This document shows, in pieces, positions 16,886-28,372 of a stretch of DNA of 64,000 bases. The notes beneath the pieces were generated by a model. It had not been told where the DNA came from, made no database searches, and saw only the letters and a list, made by a program, of their open reading frames with translations. The DNA lies in assembly GCA_016793465.1 (NCBI GenBank), contig JAEUJW010000080.1, positions 1-64,000 of the forward strand, given 5' to 3'. Source of the stretch: Myxococcales bacterium. GTDB taxonomy: Bacteria > Myxococcota > Polyangia > Nannocystales > Nannocystaceae. How positions within the stretch are numbered: the first letter of the stretch is position 1; every line of letters begins with the position of its first letter. Made by a program: the position numbers and the translations under genes.

Positions 16886-18651
16886 GACTCCGCCTCCAAT
16901 GGCTTGTAGTAGCAGTCGTGCTCGAGCGTGGGGTCGAACACCTTCTTGTTGTTCTCGTCGCGCGCGCGGGCGTTGGGGAAGCCCGTGATGCACGGCACCG
17001 TCGACATCAGCCTGGCCTTCAGGCGGTCCTGGGTCGACATGCGGGTGGCCGAGGCGCGGAACGTGATCGCCTTCTGCCGGATCTCGATCGACGCGATCTG
17101 CAGCTCGTCGTCCCAGACGATGCCGGCGCCCGGATCGACCGCCGGCAGCGGGGCCGCGGGGGCCGGGGCCAGCGGGTCCGCGGGCGCCCCGCCGTCGCCG
17201 CCGTCGCCGCCCTCCTCGCCCGGAGCCGGGGCCATCACCGGGGCCGGCGGCGGCTTGGGGCCGCTCGGCGTGGTCGCCTTGACGAACGCGCCGAGCACGT
17301 CGACCGCCCCGCGGTTGGCGATGAGGCTGGTGATGTCGTCGCCCTCGACCTCGCCGAGGCGGGCCTCGATGTCCGCCGACGACGTCATCGTCTCGCCGAA
17401 CACCTTGGCGCTGGCGACCCCCAGCTCGTCCGCGCGGGCGACCCGCTCCGACTCCATCGCGCTGATCTTGACCACCGTGTCGATCGCGGCGAGCGCGAGG
17501 ATCGCCAGGCCGAGCGCCGCGATCGTCGACATGCGCTCGATCAGCCAGCTGCCGTCGCCGCCGCGCTGCACGCTGACGTCCTTGTGCAGCTGGATCAGCG
17601 GGCGCCGGCTGCAGCCGACCGCGGCCCCGAGCGCCGCCGAGGTCGCCACCCAGTCGGTGGTCTTGAACCCGCGGACTCCGAGGTTGTCGCGCGGAGCGGC
17701 CCGCACCGTCGGCAGCCCGAGCTGCTCGCTCAGGTAGGCGTCGAGCCCGCGCAGGTGCGAGCCGCCGCCGCTGACGCGCAGCTGCGTGACCTCGGCGCCA
17801 TACTCGGCGCGCAGCCACAGGCGCGTGTGCTCGACCTCGCGGACGACCGGCTCGATCGCCCGCGCGACCAGCGAGCCCGACTCGAGCTGCGCCGGCGTCA
17901 GGTCGCCGAGGCCGCGGTGCGGCAAGAACCCGCTCTCGCGCTTGGCCTTCTCGGCGCTCGCGTAGTCGAGGCGGTAGTGGTCCTGCAGCGCCCGCGTCAC
18001 GTGGGCCCCGCCGCGGCGGAGCACGCGGGCGGCCAGCGGCCCCTTGGCGCCGAGCGCCACCAGGTCGGTGGTCTGCGTGCCGATGTCGAGCAGCAGCGCG
18101 ACCGGCGTGCGGCCCTCGCCCTCGCCCTTCGGCAGCTCGGGCACCGCCGGGTCGAGCACCTGCGCGGTGGCGATGGCGTCGACGGTGATCAGCTTCAGGT
18201 CGATGGTCGCGACCTTGAACGCCGCGGTCACGCGGTCGAGCAGGTCGCGGCGGACCGCGACCATCAGCGCCTGGCCGGTGGTGCCGGTCGCCAGCGGCAC
18301 GTGGTCGAACTCGAGGTTCTCGAGCGGGATCGGGAACTGGCCCTCGGCCTCGAACGCGATCGCCTGGGCGATGCGCCGCGGGTCGGAGAACGGGAACTTC
18401 AGCACGCGGAAGCTGGCCGCCGAGCCCGGCAACACCACCCCGACCGGATAGTGGTTCCAGCCGCGGCGGCGCAGCAGCCCGATGCCGACCTCGAGCGCCG
18501 CGGCGACCGAGTCGTCGCCGCCTCCCCCGTGCTGCGTCGGGGTCGGCTCGACGGCGACCTCGAGCACCTGCAGCGAGCGCAGGCCGGCGCTGATCAGCAC
18601 CGCCTTCACTTCGTGGGTGCCGAGGTCGAGACCGATGTACTTCTGCGCCAT
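16882..18651 (-). CDS. gspL: Type II secretion protein GspL (PilM/actin-like N-domain)
   Basis: 589 residues. The N-terminal 350 residues form an actin-like ATPase fold of PilM/GspL type: YIGLDLGTHEVKAVL is the phosphate-1 loop, ALLLDIGTQTTDLV the phosphate-2 loop, and LRVSGGGSHLRGLD the adenosine motif. A membrane helix (ALGLAILALAAIDTVV, about 385-400) follows, and then a periplasmic part interrupted by a Pro/Ala/Gly-rich insert (about 460-510). GspL anchors the GspE ATPase to the inner-membrane platform. The well-kept nucleotide-binding loops are closer to PilM than to enterobacterial GspL, where they are often worn. Thirteen bases separate it from gspK. Confidence 0.88.
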   Translation of the reverse strand: MAQKYIGLDLGTHEVKAVLISAGLRSLQVLEVAVEPTPTQHGGGGDDSVAAALEVGIGLLRRRGWNHYPVGVVLPGSAASFRVLKFPFSDPRRIAQAIAFEAEGQFPIPLENLEFDHVPLATGTTGQALMVAVRRDLLDRVTAAFKVATIDLKLITVDAIATAQVLDPAVPELPKGEGEGRTPVALLLDIGTQTTDLVALGAKGPLAARVLRRGGAHVTRALQDHYRLDYASAEKAKRESGFLPHRGLGDLTPAQLESGSLVARAIEPVVREVEHTRLWLRAEYGAEVTQLRVSGGGSHLRGLDAYLSEQLGLPTVRAAPRDNLGVRGFKTTDWVATSAALGAAVGCSRRPLIQLHKDVSVQRGGDGSWLIERMSTIAALGLAILALAAIDTVVKISAMESERVARADELGVASAKVFGETMTSSADIEARLGEVEGDDITSLIANRGAVDVLGAFVKATTPSGPKPPPAPVMAPAPGEEGGDGGDGGAPADPLAPAPAAPLPAVDPGAGIVWDDELQIASIEIRQKAITFRASATRMSTQDRLKARLMSTVPCITGFPNARARDENNKKVFDPTLEHDCYYKPLEAES

Positions 18652-18664
18652 GGTGGTTCCTCGT

Positions 18665-20005
18665 CTAGTCCTCGCGGTAGTAGATCCACGCGCCCGTGCC
18701 CTTGCTCTGCGCGCGGGCGAATTGCATGTCGTAGACCGCCGTCAGCCGCTTCTTGACCGCGCCAGCCTCGGCGATGATCTCCATGCGGTAGACCCGCTCG
18801 GGCGCGATGGTCGCCATGTCGCCGACGCCGCCCCAGGTCTCGCCGTCCTTCTCGCCGCTCTCGAGCCGGATCTCGATGCCCTCGGGGATCTTCGGCATGT
18901 TCGCGTTGCGCATGGCCTGGGCCCCGGAGCCGCCGCCGCCGAGCATCGCCAGCGGGCTGATGTGCTTGTCCGGCTTCTCGACGATCTCCTCGAACGCCTT
19001 CAGGTCGGAGAACAGGCCCATCTCGCGCTGGTCGACCACGTAGCGGGCCAGCGGCAGCGTCTTCATCAGGAAGTTCTCGCCCTCGGTCTTCCACTTGTCG
19101 ACCGCCGAGGCCGAGTGGCGGATGACCAGCGCGATCTGGTCGGCGCTGGCGAAGTTCAGGTTGACCTTGCACCCGCCGTAGACCGTGAGGTCGGCGCCGA
19201 ACGCCATCAGCAGGTCGTCGTCGATGCCCTCGACGAGGCTGATCTCCTCGACGCTGTCGAGCCGGGCGTTGCGCTGCTGGTAGGGGTCGAATAGCTCGGT
19301 GTAGCGGTAGCGCTCCTGCGTCGAGCTGCTCTGCAGCTTGACCACGTCGTAGCCCTTCAGGTCGTCGTCGATGTAGTCGACCATCGCCTTGATGACGTCC
19401 TGGCGGGTGTAGCGCTGGCCGTCGACCTTCTCCTCGTCGAACAGCGGGTCGTACAGCGTCGGCATCAGCATGGCCTCGAGCGTCTCGACCGTGCGGGCGA
19501 CCGGGCTGTCCTTGCCCTCGCCGGTCTGGCCGAGGCAGTTGATGTTGACCTTGCCGCTCTCGGCTTCGACGCGCAGCTCGAAGCTGCCGTTGTCGATCGA
19601 CAGGTCCTTGAACGTGTCCTCGTGCAGCCCGACCAGCCCGCTGATGCCCTGGTGGCCGTCCTTCGAGCCGAACGCCGACATCAGGTACGGCGCCACCTGG
19701 GTGATGTCCCAGGTCCCGAGCATCTTGCGAAACTGCTTCTGGTTGAACACCATGCGCTGCAGCTCGAACAGCAGCAGCGACAGGCGCAGGCCCCCGCGGT
19801 TGAGGTTGCGGGCCGCGACCTCGTCGCGCAGGTTGATGGCCGCCTGCCAGTCGACCCGCGTGGTGTAGCTAAACGACGCCATGAACGGCACGAGCACCGA
19901 CAGGCAGGCGAGCACCAGCAGCAGCGCGACGCCGTGCTCGCGGCCGCCGCCGCGCCTGCGCCGACGCTCGCCCTTCTTCGCGGTGTCCGGGGTGTTCGTG
20001 GTCAT
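18665..20005 (-). CDS. gspK: Type II secretion minor pseudopilin GspK
   Basis: 446 residues, longer than the usual 300-340. An Arg-rich start leads to a prepilin cleavage site at Gly25-Val26 (REHG, then VALLLVLACLSVLVPF). As in other GspK proteins there is no Glu at position 5 of the mature protein, fitting a tip pseudopilin that needs no partner below its head. The large globular domain contains the expected helical insertion and calcium-binding-type acidic stretch (VDYIDDDLKGYD; ELFDPYQQRNARLDSVEEI). It acts with GspI and GspJ at the pseudopilus tip. Four bases separate it from gspJ. Confidence 0.9.
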   Translation of the reverse strand: MTTNTPDTAKKGERRRRRGGGREHGVALLLVLACLSVLVPFMASFSYTTRVDWQAAINLRDEVAARNLNRGGLRLSLLLFELQRMVFNQKQFRKMLGTWDITQVAPYLMSAFGSKDGHQGISGLVGLHEDTFKDLSIDNGSFELRVEAESGKVNINCLGQTGEGKDSPVARTVETLEAMLMPTLYDPLFDEEKVDGQRYTRQDVIKAMVDYIDDDLKGYDVVKLQSSSTQERYRYTELFDPYQQRNARLDSVEEISLVEGIDDDLLMAFGADLTVYGGCKVNLNFASADQIALVIRHSASAVDKWKTEGENFLMKTLPLARYVVDQREMGLFSDLKAFEEIVEKPDKHISPLAMLGGGGSGAQAMRNANMPKIPEGIEIRLESGEKDGETWGGVGDMATIAPERVYRMEIIAEAGAVKKRLTAVYDMQFARAQSKGTGAWIYYRED

Positions 20006-20009
20006 CGGT

Positions 20010-20699
20010 TCACTTCGAGAAGTCGAGCTTCTCCTGCATCATCAGCAGCGTCTGGCTGACGTACTTGACCTCTTTGCCGGTGGTCTTGTCGATGAAGGTG
20101 ATGGTGATCTTGACCCGCTCCGGCAGGCGGTCGGGGTGCATGTCCTGCTTGGTGGTGCGCCACTCGTCGACCCAGTCGATCTTCTTCACGTCCCAGTACT
20201 TGACGTCGAACGACTTGATGTCCTCGCAGAAGATGTAGGCCGGCACGTACTCGACCAGCTGCTCCGGGCGGTCGCCGGTCAAGCGGCGGGTCTCGCGGCG
20301 ATACAGGTGCGTGCGCGAGGCGTCCTTCGGGTCCTTGTCGAGCACGTACTGGACCACCGACTGGTCGCTCTCGTTGGCGTCCTTGCGCATGCGGACGTGG
20401 GCGAACGTCGAGAACGTGACGCTGTCGGCCATGAACTGCTCGCGCCCGTCGAACAGCGTGTAGTGGCGCTCCTCGTCGGGCGGGCGGTTGAACGAGAGGT
20501 AGGCCATCGACAGCTCGGCGGACATCCGGCTCATCGCGTTGCGCACCTGGGCGTAGCGGATCTGGACCCCCTCGGCGTGTCGCATGCCCTGCAGCGTGGT
20601 GTCGAAGCTGCCCCACACAGACACCGTCATGATCGTCAGCACCGCGATGGCGACGAGGATCTCGAGCAGCGTGAGGCCGCGTGCGTGGCGACGTTTCAC
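20010..20699 (-). CDS. gspJ: Type II secretion minor pseudopilin GspJ
   Basis: 229 residues. The GTG start overlaps the gspI stop (GTGA). The class III signal is very short: VKRRHARG, then LTLLEILVAIAVLTIM, with cleavage after Gly8 and the conserved Glu at mature position 5. A beta-rich head follows (RYAQVRNAMSRMSAELSMAYLS as the alpha-helix extension, VKITITFIDKTTGKEV near the end). It is part of the I-J-K tip complex. The GTG was chosen because it precedes the prepilin leader directly and is coupled to the upstream stop. Confidence 0.9.
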   Translation of the reverse strand: MKRRHARGLTLLEILVAIAVLTIMTVSVWGSFDTTLQGMRHAEGVQIRYAQVRNAMSRMSAELSMAYLSFNRPPDEERHYTLFDGREQFMADSVTFSTFAHVRMRKDANESDQSVVQYVLDKDPKDASRTHLYRRETRRLTGDRPEQLVEYVPAYIFCEDIKSFDVKYWDVKKIDWVDEWRTTKQDMHPDRLPERVKITITFIDKTTGKEVKYVSQTLLMMQEKLDFSK

Positions 20700-21457
20700 T
20701 GGCGCATCCCTCCCCCGCCGGAGATCCCGGGGCGCGCCGTGGTCGAGGTCGCAGCGCCGCCGCCGGACGCCCCCTGGGCGCCGCTCGGCTTGGCGCCGCC
20801 GTCCTTGCCGCCGCCGCCGTCGCCCTCCTTCTCGTCGCCGAGGTCGCCTTCCTTGGCCTCGCCGCCGAGGCCGGGGATGGTCTTCAGCTTCTCGGGGTCG
20901 GCCCAGAACGTGTAGATCGAGTACTCGTTCGGGATGGTGCCGTCCTTCCAGAACACGGTGCACTTGACCTTGCGGATCGAGCGCTCGATGGCCTGCTTGA
21001 CCATCGGCCAGACCATGCCGAGCGCCGAGAACGCCTTGTCGCCGGCGTTCTGGTAGTAGAGCGAGCTGTCGCTGCCGGCCGCCGCCGCGCTGGCCCGCTT
21101 GGAGTCGTCCTTGGCCGCGCGCAGCTTGCTGAAGTCGGGGATCTCGATGAAGTCGACCACGCACTTGTAGCGGATGTCGGGCCAGCCGAGGTCGGCGAAC
21201 GCGCCCTCGTAGTTCTTGTCCTCGAGCACCCAGCCGCCCTCCTTGCGCACCACGTACTCGGTCTCGATGAGCTGGTACTCCGCGAGGAACGCGATCGCCG
21301 TGAGCTGCTGCGCCTGCCGCGTCGCCCGCAGGTTCTGCATCTGCGAGGTCATCAGCGAGGTCATCGACACCGCCAACACGGCCATGGCGATCATCACCTC
21401 GAGCAAGGTGAAGCCCGCGGCGTAGGGGCGGCGTCGGGGTGCCGGTTGCGCGGACAT
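20696..21457 (-). CDS. gspI: Type II secretion minor pseudopilin GspI with Gly-rich tail
   Basis: 253 residues, about twice the usual 120-130. The leader MSAQPAPRRRPYAAG is cleaved before FTLLEVMIAMAVLAVSM, with the conserved Glu at mature position 5. The head domain contains two cysteines (RYKCVVDF, KVKCTVFW), and there is a charged insert around 120-150. The final 55 residues or so are Gly/Ala/Ser low complexity, likely disordered. The ATG overlaps the gspH stop by one base. It nucleates the pseudopilus tip with GspJ and GspK in characterised systems. Confidence 0.88.
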   Translation of the reverse strand: MSAQPAPRRRPYAAGFTLLEVMIAMAVLAVSMTSLMTSQMQNLRATRQAQQLTAIAFLAEYQLIETEYVVRKEGGWVLEDKNYEGAFADLGWPDIRYKCVVDFIEIPDFSKLRAAKDDSKRASAAAAGSDSSLYYQNAGDKAFSALGMVWPMVKQAIERSIRKVKCTVFWKDGTIPNEYSIYTFWADPEKLKTIPGLGGEAKEGDLGDEKEGDGGGGKDGGAKPSGAQGASGGGAATSTTARPGISGGGGMRQ

Positions 21458-22455
21458 CAGAAGCTCCTCCGGTTCTGGCGGCGCCCGAGGTCGTCCTTGA
21501 CGGACGTCGGGTCCTCGATGAGCACGAGCTCGACCTTGCCCTCTTGAATCTCGACGCGCCCGGTCAGCGGCTGAATGATGACCGTGAACGAGTTCTCCGG
21601 CGACTTCACGTCCTCGATCTGGATGTGCGCGAGCTGGGTGGTGCCCTGCGGGAAGAAGTAGATGCTCGCCTCGCCGGCGGTGATCGGCTTCAGGTCCTCG
21701 GCGGTGCGCACGCTGACGATCTTGACCTCCTTCGGCAGCGTGAACGGCTTCTTCAGCGACGACAGGCTGTTGTCGTCCTCGAACCCGCCGAACATCGGCG
21801 GCTTGCGCCGCGGCACCTTCTTCGGGACGATCGCGTACTTGTCGATCGGCGCGGTCGTCGTGGTGGACGTCGTCCCGGGCGTGGTGCCCGGCGCCGGCGG
21901 CGTCGTCCCCGGAGCGACCGGCGGCGTCGTGCCCGGCGCGCCCTGAGCCGGCGCCTTCTGCGGCAGCACGCCGCCGGACATGCCGGCGCTCGGGCTCTTG
22001 ACCGCCGCGAGCACCCGCGCCTGCAGCGACCGGTTGTAGTTCTCCTCGGCCCGACGGTCGCGCTCCTCTTTCTCTTTCTCGCGGCTCGGATCGACGACGC
22101 GGATGCGCCCGTAGCGATCGGTCGCCGGCAAGTACATGCGGCCGTCGCCGCGCTGCAGCGAGAACGTGCCCTTGTCGATGTCGATGAGCAGGCGGTAGTA
22201 GGTCCCGGTCACCCGCGCCTTGTTGAAGGCGAAGCGGATGGTGTTGGCGAGCTGGTTGCTCGCGCGGGTGACCTCGGCCTGCCTGCCGGCGCCGAAGCCG
22301 ATCATCACGCCGCCGACCGCCAGGGCGATCAGCGCGAGCGTGATGAGCGTCTCGATCAGCGTGAACCCGAGGCTGCGTCGGCGCGCGCGCCCACCCGCCC
22401 GTCGGCGCAGCGCCGGCGGGGATGTGGTCAGCGTATCGTCGCGCCGCGGGTCCAT
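21457..22455 (-). CDS. gspH: Type II secretion minor pseudopilin GspH with Pro/Thr-rich insert
   Basis: 332 residues, about double the common length. The leader ends at Gly30 before FTLIETLITLALIALAVGG (Glu at mature position 5). The ORF then shows the GspH-type segment NQLANTIRFAFNKARVTGTYYRLLID. A charged stretch (REKEKEERDRRAEENYN) and a Pro/Gly/Thr insert (about 165-205, repeats of APGTTPP) interrupt the head, after which beta-strand sequence resumes (FTVIIQPLTGRVEIQEGKVELV). GspH links the major pseudopilin shaft to the tip. Four bases separate it from gspG. Confidence 0.85.
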   Translation of the reverse strand: MDPRRDDTLTTSPPALRRRAGGRARRRSLGFTLIETLITLALIALAVGGVMIGFGAGRQAEVTRASNQLANTIRFAFNKARVTGTYYRLLIDIDKGTFSLQRGDGRMYLPATDRYGRIRVVDPSREKEKEERDRRAEENYNRSLQARVLAAVKSPSAGMSGGVLPQKAPAQGAPGTTPPVAPGTTPPAPGTTPGTTSTTTTAPIDKYAIVPKKVPRRKPPMFGGFEDDNSLSSLKKPFTLPKEVKIVSVRTAEDLKPITAGEASIYFFPQGTTQLAHIQIEDVKSPENSFTVIIQPLTGRVEIQEGKVELVLIEDPTSVKDDLGRRQNRRSF

Positions 22456-22459
22456 CGTC

Positions 22460-22888
22460 TTACTTGCCGTCCTTCTTCTCTTCCTTGTCCGACGGAGCCT
22501 CCCAGCTGACCACGTCGTCGCCGCCGCCGGCCTTGCGGTCGGGGCCGTAGGAGATGACGTCGACCGAGCCGTGCTCGCCGGGGCAAACGATCTGGAACTC
22601 CTCGCCCCACGGGTCCTTCTGCACGCGGGCGACCACGCCGGCGGCCTTCAGGTCGGCCATCGTCTTGGGGCACTTGTCATTCTTCTGCAGCATGAACTGT
22701 TCGCAGGCCGCTTGCAGCTTGATCACGTCGGACGCCGCGGCCTTGACCTTCGAGTCGGCGAGCGCGCTGAAGGCGACGACGCTGACGCCGCCGACGATCA
22801 GGCCGATGATCGCCAGCACGACGAGGATCTCGATGAGGGTCATGCCGCGGTTGCGGCGGCGGCGGCGCTGATTCGGGTGGATCTTCAT
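22460..22888 (-). CDS. gspG: Type II secretion major pseudopilin GspG
   Basis: 142 residues, normal for the family. The Arg-rich leader is cleaved at Gly15-Met16 and followed by MTLIEILVVLAIIGLIVGG, with Glu20 as the mature Glu5. The C-terminal part has the GspG signature: a DPWGEEFQI strand and the calcium-loop region ISYGPDRKAGGGDD. Two cysteines (AACEQF, DKCPKT), plus a third near IVCPGE, are extra relative to many homologues. It polymerises into the pseudopilus after prepilin peptidase processing; no gspO peptidase gene is present in this window. Confidence 0.93.
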   Translation of the reverse strand: MKIHPNQRRRRRNRGMTLIEILVVLAIIGLIVGGVSVVAFSALADSKVKAAASDVIKLQAACEQFMLQKNDKCPKTMADLKAAGVVARVQKDPWGEEFQIVCPGEHGSVDVISYGPDRKAGGGDDVVSWEAPSDKEEKKDGK

Positions 22889-22937
22889 GGTCTGTCTCCT
22901 GCTTCCTGCTGGGCTGTCGGTCTCGATCTCGTGGGAG

Positions 22938-24170
22938 CTACTGGGCGGCCAGTTCGTTGAGCATCATGATCGGCTGCATGATGGAAAATACGATGAAGCC
23001 GACGCTGCCGCCCATCAGGACGATCATCAGCGGCTCCAGGAGGGCGGTCATGCGCGTCAGGGCGATGTTGACCTCGCGGTCGTAGGCGTTGGCGACGTCG
23101 GTCAACATCTGCTCGAGCTGGCCCGAACGCTCGCCGACCGCGATCATGTGGGTCACGAGCGCCGGGAACTGCCCGCTGCGCTTCAACGCCGGGGCGATGC
23201 CCTCGCCCTCGCGGATGTTGTCGCGGGCCGTGCCGACCACCTTCTCGAGCACGTAGTTGCCGAGCAGCGAACGCACGATGTCGAGGGCCTGCAGCAGTTG
23301 CACGCCCGAGGCCAGCATGGTCGCCAGCGTGCGCGCGAAGCGGGCGATCGACAGCTTGCGGGCGAGGTCGCCGATGACCGGCAGCTTCAACAGGATGGTG
23401 TCGCCGGTGGCCCGCCCGATCTCCGTCTTTCGCCAGCGGCGAAACAGCCACACCAGGCCGGCGAAGCCGATGCCGATCAGCAGCCACCAGCTCGCCAGCA
23501 GGTCCGCCAGCCAGATCAGGAACTTGGTGTTCCACGGCAGCTCGGCGTTCATGCCTTCGAACATCTCGGTGATCTGCGGGACCACGTTGATCATCAGCAT
23601 CGTGACGATGCCGCCGGACAGCACGGTCATGATGGCCGGGTAGATCATCGCCGAGGTGACCTTGCCCTTCAGCTCCTCCTGCTGGTCCATGAAGTCGGCG
23701 ATGCGCAGGAGCACCGTCTCGAGCGAGCCCGAGGCCTCGCCCGCGCGGACCATGTTGATGTAGAGCGGCAGGAACAGGTCGGGGTAGCGCGACAGCGCGT
23801 CGGCAAGCGAGCTGCCCTCGTTGACCTTGTTGGCGACGTCGCTGAGGATGCCCTTGAAGCGCCGGCTCTCGACCTGCTCGGTGAGCGCCGTCAGCGACTC
23901 CGGCAGGGTCACGCCGGCGCACAGCAGCGTGGCCAGGAGCCGCGTGTTGCGGGCGACCATCTTCTGGCTGACGCGGTCGAACAGGGCCGAGAGGTCGACC
24001 TCACGCCCGCCGCCGCCGCCCTGCGACTGCGTCGAGGTCTCGGTGACCGCGGTCAGGAAGATGCCGGCGCGCTTCAGGTTCTGCTTCAGCGCGTTGACGT
24101 TGTCCGCGGACTCGATGCCCTTGATGGCCTTGCCGGTCTTCGTGAGGCCCGTGTACGCGTACGCTGGCAT
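22938..24170 (-). CDS. gspF: Type II secretion inner-membrane platform protein GspF
   Basis: 410 residues, the typical length. It has two T2SSF domains (about 75-195 and 275-400), each with the pattern DRVSQKMVARNTRLLATLLCAGVTLPESL or RFARTLATMLASGVQLLQALD. There are three membrane spans (around 170-190, 220-240 and 375-400). The N-terminus (MPAYAYTGLTKTGKAIKGI) is the classic GspF/PilC start. It couples the GspE ATPase to pseudopilus assembly. Three bases separate it from gspE. Confidence 0.93.
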   Translation of the reverse strand: MPAYAYTGLTKTGKAIKGIESADNVNALKQNLKRAGIFLTAVTETSTQSQGGGGGREVDLSALFDRVSQKMVARNTRLLATLLCAGVTLPESLTALTEQVESRRFKGILSDVANKVNEGSSLADALSRYPDLFLPLYINMVRAGEASGSLETVLLRIADFMDQQEELKGKVTSAMIYPAIMTVLSGGIVTMLMINVVPQITEMFEGMNAELPWNTKFLIWLADLLASWWLLIGIGFAGLVWLFRRWRKTEIGRATGDTILLKLPVIGDLARKLSIARFARTLATMLASGVQLLQALDIVRSLLGNYVLEKVVGTARDNIREGEGIAPALKRSGQFPALVTHMIAVGERSGQLEQMLTDVANAYDREVNIALTRMTALLEPLMIVLMGGSVGFIVFSIMQPIMMLNELAAQ

Positions 24171-24173
24171 GGC

Positions 24174-26011
<1,838 letters not shown>

Positions 26012-26015
<4 letters not shown>

Positions 26016-28372
26016 GGAGGGTTCGCCGGCGTCTCGCGGCGGACCGCGGGCGTCGGAGACATCGTGGTCTGAGAGGCCGGCCCGTCGCCGCCGTCGTCGC
26101 CGTCGCCGCCGACGCGCGGGCTCATGCCGAGCACGCCGGTGATGACCTCTCGGCGCATCTCCTCCTCGGCGCGGCGCAGCAGGGCCTCGTCCTGCTCCAT
26201 CTTGCGCGCCTCTTTCTCGATCGCCGCCAGCATGCCGCCCTTCTTGCGGTAGTTGACGTTGTTCGGCATCTCGCGCTTGCGGAAGTTGGTCTCGCGCTCG
26301 ATGAACTCGAGGCGCTCCTTGTCGCGGCGCTCGTGGATCCGGCGCACGTCGTCGGGGCTGTCGATGATGTGCGGGATGAGGATGAGCAGGAGGTTGGTCT
26401 TCTCCTTGGCCTTGTTGCGGCTCTTGAACAGCCAGCCGAGCAGCGGGATCTGGCCGAGGCCGGGGACCTGGTTGACCGTCTCGGACTCGCGGTCGCGGAT
26501 GAGGCCGCCGAGCACGACCGGCTGGCTGTCGCGGCCGACGATCTTGTCGAGCTTCAGGCGCCGCTTGGTGGTCGTCACGCCGAGGGTCGGGTGGGTCTCC
26601 GTGATGTCGCGGTCCTCGACCTCGACGTCCATCGTCACGTTACGCTCGTCGTTGATGTACGGCTTGACCTTGATGCGCAGGGTGACGTCCTGGCGCTCGA
26701 CCGACTGCAGGGGGACCAGACCGCCGCCGCCGCCGCCGCCCGCGCCGAACGACAGCGCGCCGGGCGTGGGCACGTTGCGGCCGACCTCGATGGTCGCCTC
26801 CTGGTTGTTGGCCGCGTACATGTGCGGCTCGGAGATCACGTTGACGTCCGAGTTGCTCTGCAGGGCCTGGATGACCGCGCCGAAGGCCGGCACGTCGCGG
26901 CCGGTGCCGAGCAGGGTGCCGGTGCCCTGGGCGAGCGGGCCGACGAGCGCGCCGGCGAGGCCCTTCAGGTTCTCGGGCGAGAGCAGCAGCGAGTTGAGGG
27001 CCGGCGTCGGCGCGGTGCCGACGAGGGCCACGCCGGGGCCGTTGTCGGTGTTGTACTGGTAGCCGAAGTGGGCGCCGGCGCCGGTGTCGACCGAGTGCTT
27101 GATGACCACCTCGAGCATGTAGATCTCGATGTAGAGCTGGCGGCGCTCGCGGTCGAGCTGCTGGATGACCGGCTCGAGGTTCTTGTAGTCGGCCTGCGAG
27201 GCGATGATGACGAGCGAGCGGGTCGCGATGTCGGGCGTGATCTTGACATCGCCCGAGAACAGGTCGGCGGAGACCGGGCCGCTCGGCGCCTTGTTCTTGT
27301 CGGTGCCGGATGTCTGAGCCTGCTTGGCGCCGGTGGCCAGGGCCGACAGCACCTGCGCGACCTCCTGGGCGTCGGCGTTCTTCAGCGGGTAGACGTGGAT
27401 GCGTCCGCCGCCGCCGGGCAGCTTGACGTCGAGCCGCTCGATCAGCCGGCGGATGATCGCGTAGTCACCCTCGCTGGTGATGATGATCAGGGTGCCCGAG
27501 CGCTCGTCGACGATCACGCGGTTGGTCGGGCCCGACGAGGCCGCCGCGCCCTTCTTGTCCTTGCCGCCGCTCGCGGCCTTCGAGCCGTCGCCGAAGATGT
27601 CGCGGATGATCTGCGCGACCTCCTCGGCCTTGGCGAACTGCAGCTGGTAGAAGAAGATCTTCTCGCTCGCCATCGGCGTGTCGAGCTCGCGCACGATCTG
27701 CTCGAGGCGGCGGATGCTCGAGCCCTTGTCGGTGACGATGATGAGGCTGCCGATCACGTCGACGCTGCCCTGCTTGCTCTTCAGGGAGTCGAGGACGTCG
27801 CTGATCTCCTTGGTCTGCCCGTGCTTGATGCGGATCAGCTGGGTGACGAAGCGGTCGCTGTTCGGCGAGTTCTCGTCCTCGTCGTAGAGCGGCAGGGTGC
27901 GGTTCTTGGCGTCGGTCGTCTCGACGATCTTGAAGTAGCGACCCGACGGCTCGACCGTCAGGCCCATCGTCTCGAGCGCGGCGTAGAACGCGGCGTACGC
28001 CTCCTCGACGGTGACCGGCTCGGGCGAGAGGATCGTGACCTTGCCGCTGCGGACCTTGCGGTCCCAGATGAACTTCTGGCAGGTCACCGTCATCATCCAG
28101 TTGACGAGGTCCTCGAGCTCGGTCTCCTTCGGCAGCGTGACCGTGAAGCGGGTGCCGGGCGCGGCCTTGCGACACGAGTTGTGCGGCACCGGGCCGCCGG
28201 AGCCGAGGGTGTTGCGGCCGCCTTCGTCGCCGACCAGCTCGCCGCCGCCGGACGGGCGCGTGGTGGGCGAGGTGTCGGGGGCCTGGGCGCGGACGGGTGC
28301 GTCGGCGAGGAGGAGGGCCAGCGCGGGCAGGCTTGCCAGGGCGCGGGTCAGGGGGCTGCGACGCGGCGTCAT
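26012..28372 (-). CDS. gspD: Type II secretion outer-membrane secretin GspD
   Basis: 786 residues. A signal peptide ends near Val-Arg-Ala-Gln-Ala (about 31). It is followed by N0 (about 80-155), N1-N3 repeats (INTRVTQLIRIKHG-like segments; QLQFAKAEEVAQIIRDIF; YPLKNADAQEVAQVL) and a secretin domain. The secretin domain shows VISEPHMYAANNQEATIEVG and the family signature VPGLGQIPLLGWLFKS followed by LLLILIPHII. The C-terminal part after about 710 is charged and may bind a pilotin. A short Gly run (AGGGGGGGL) lies in the gate region. The ATG overlaps the gspC stop, and gspE begins in its own stop. Confidence 0.94.
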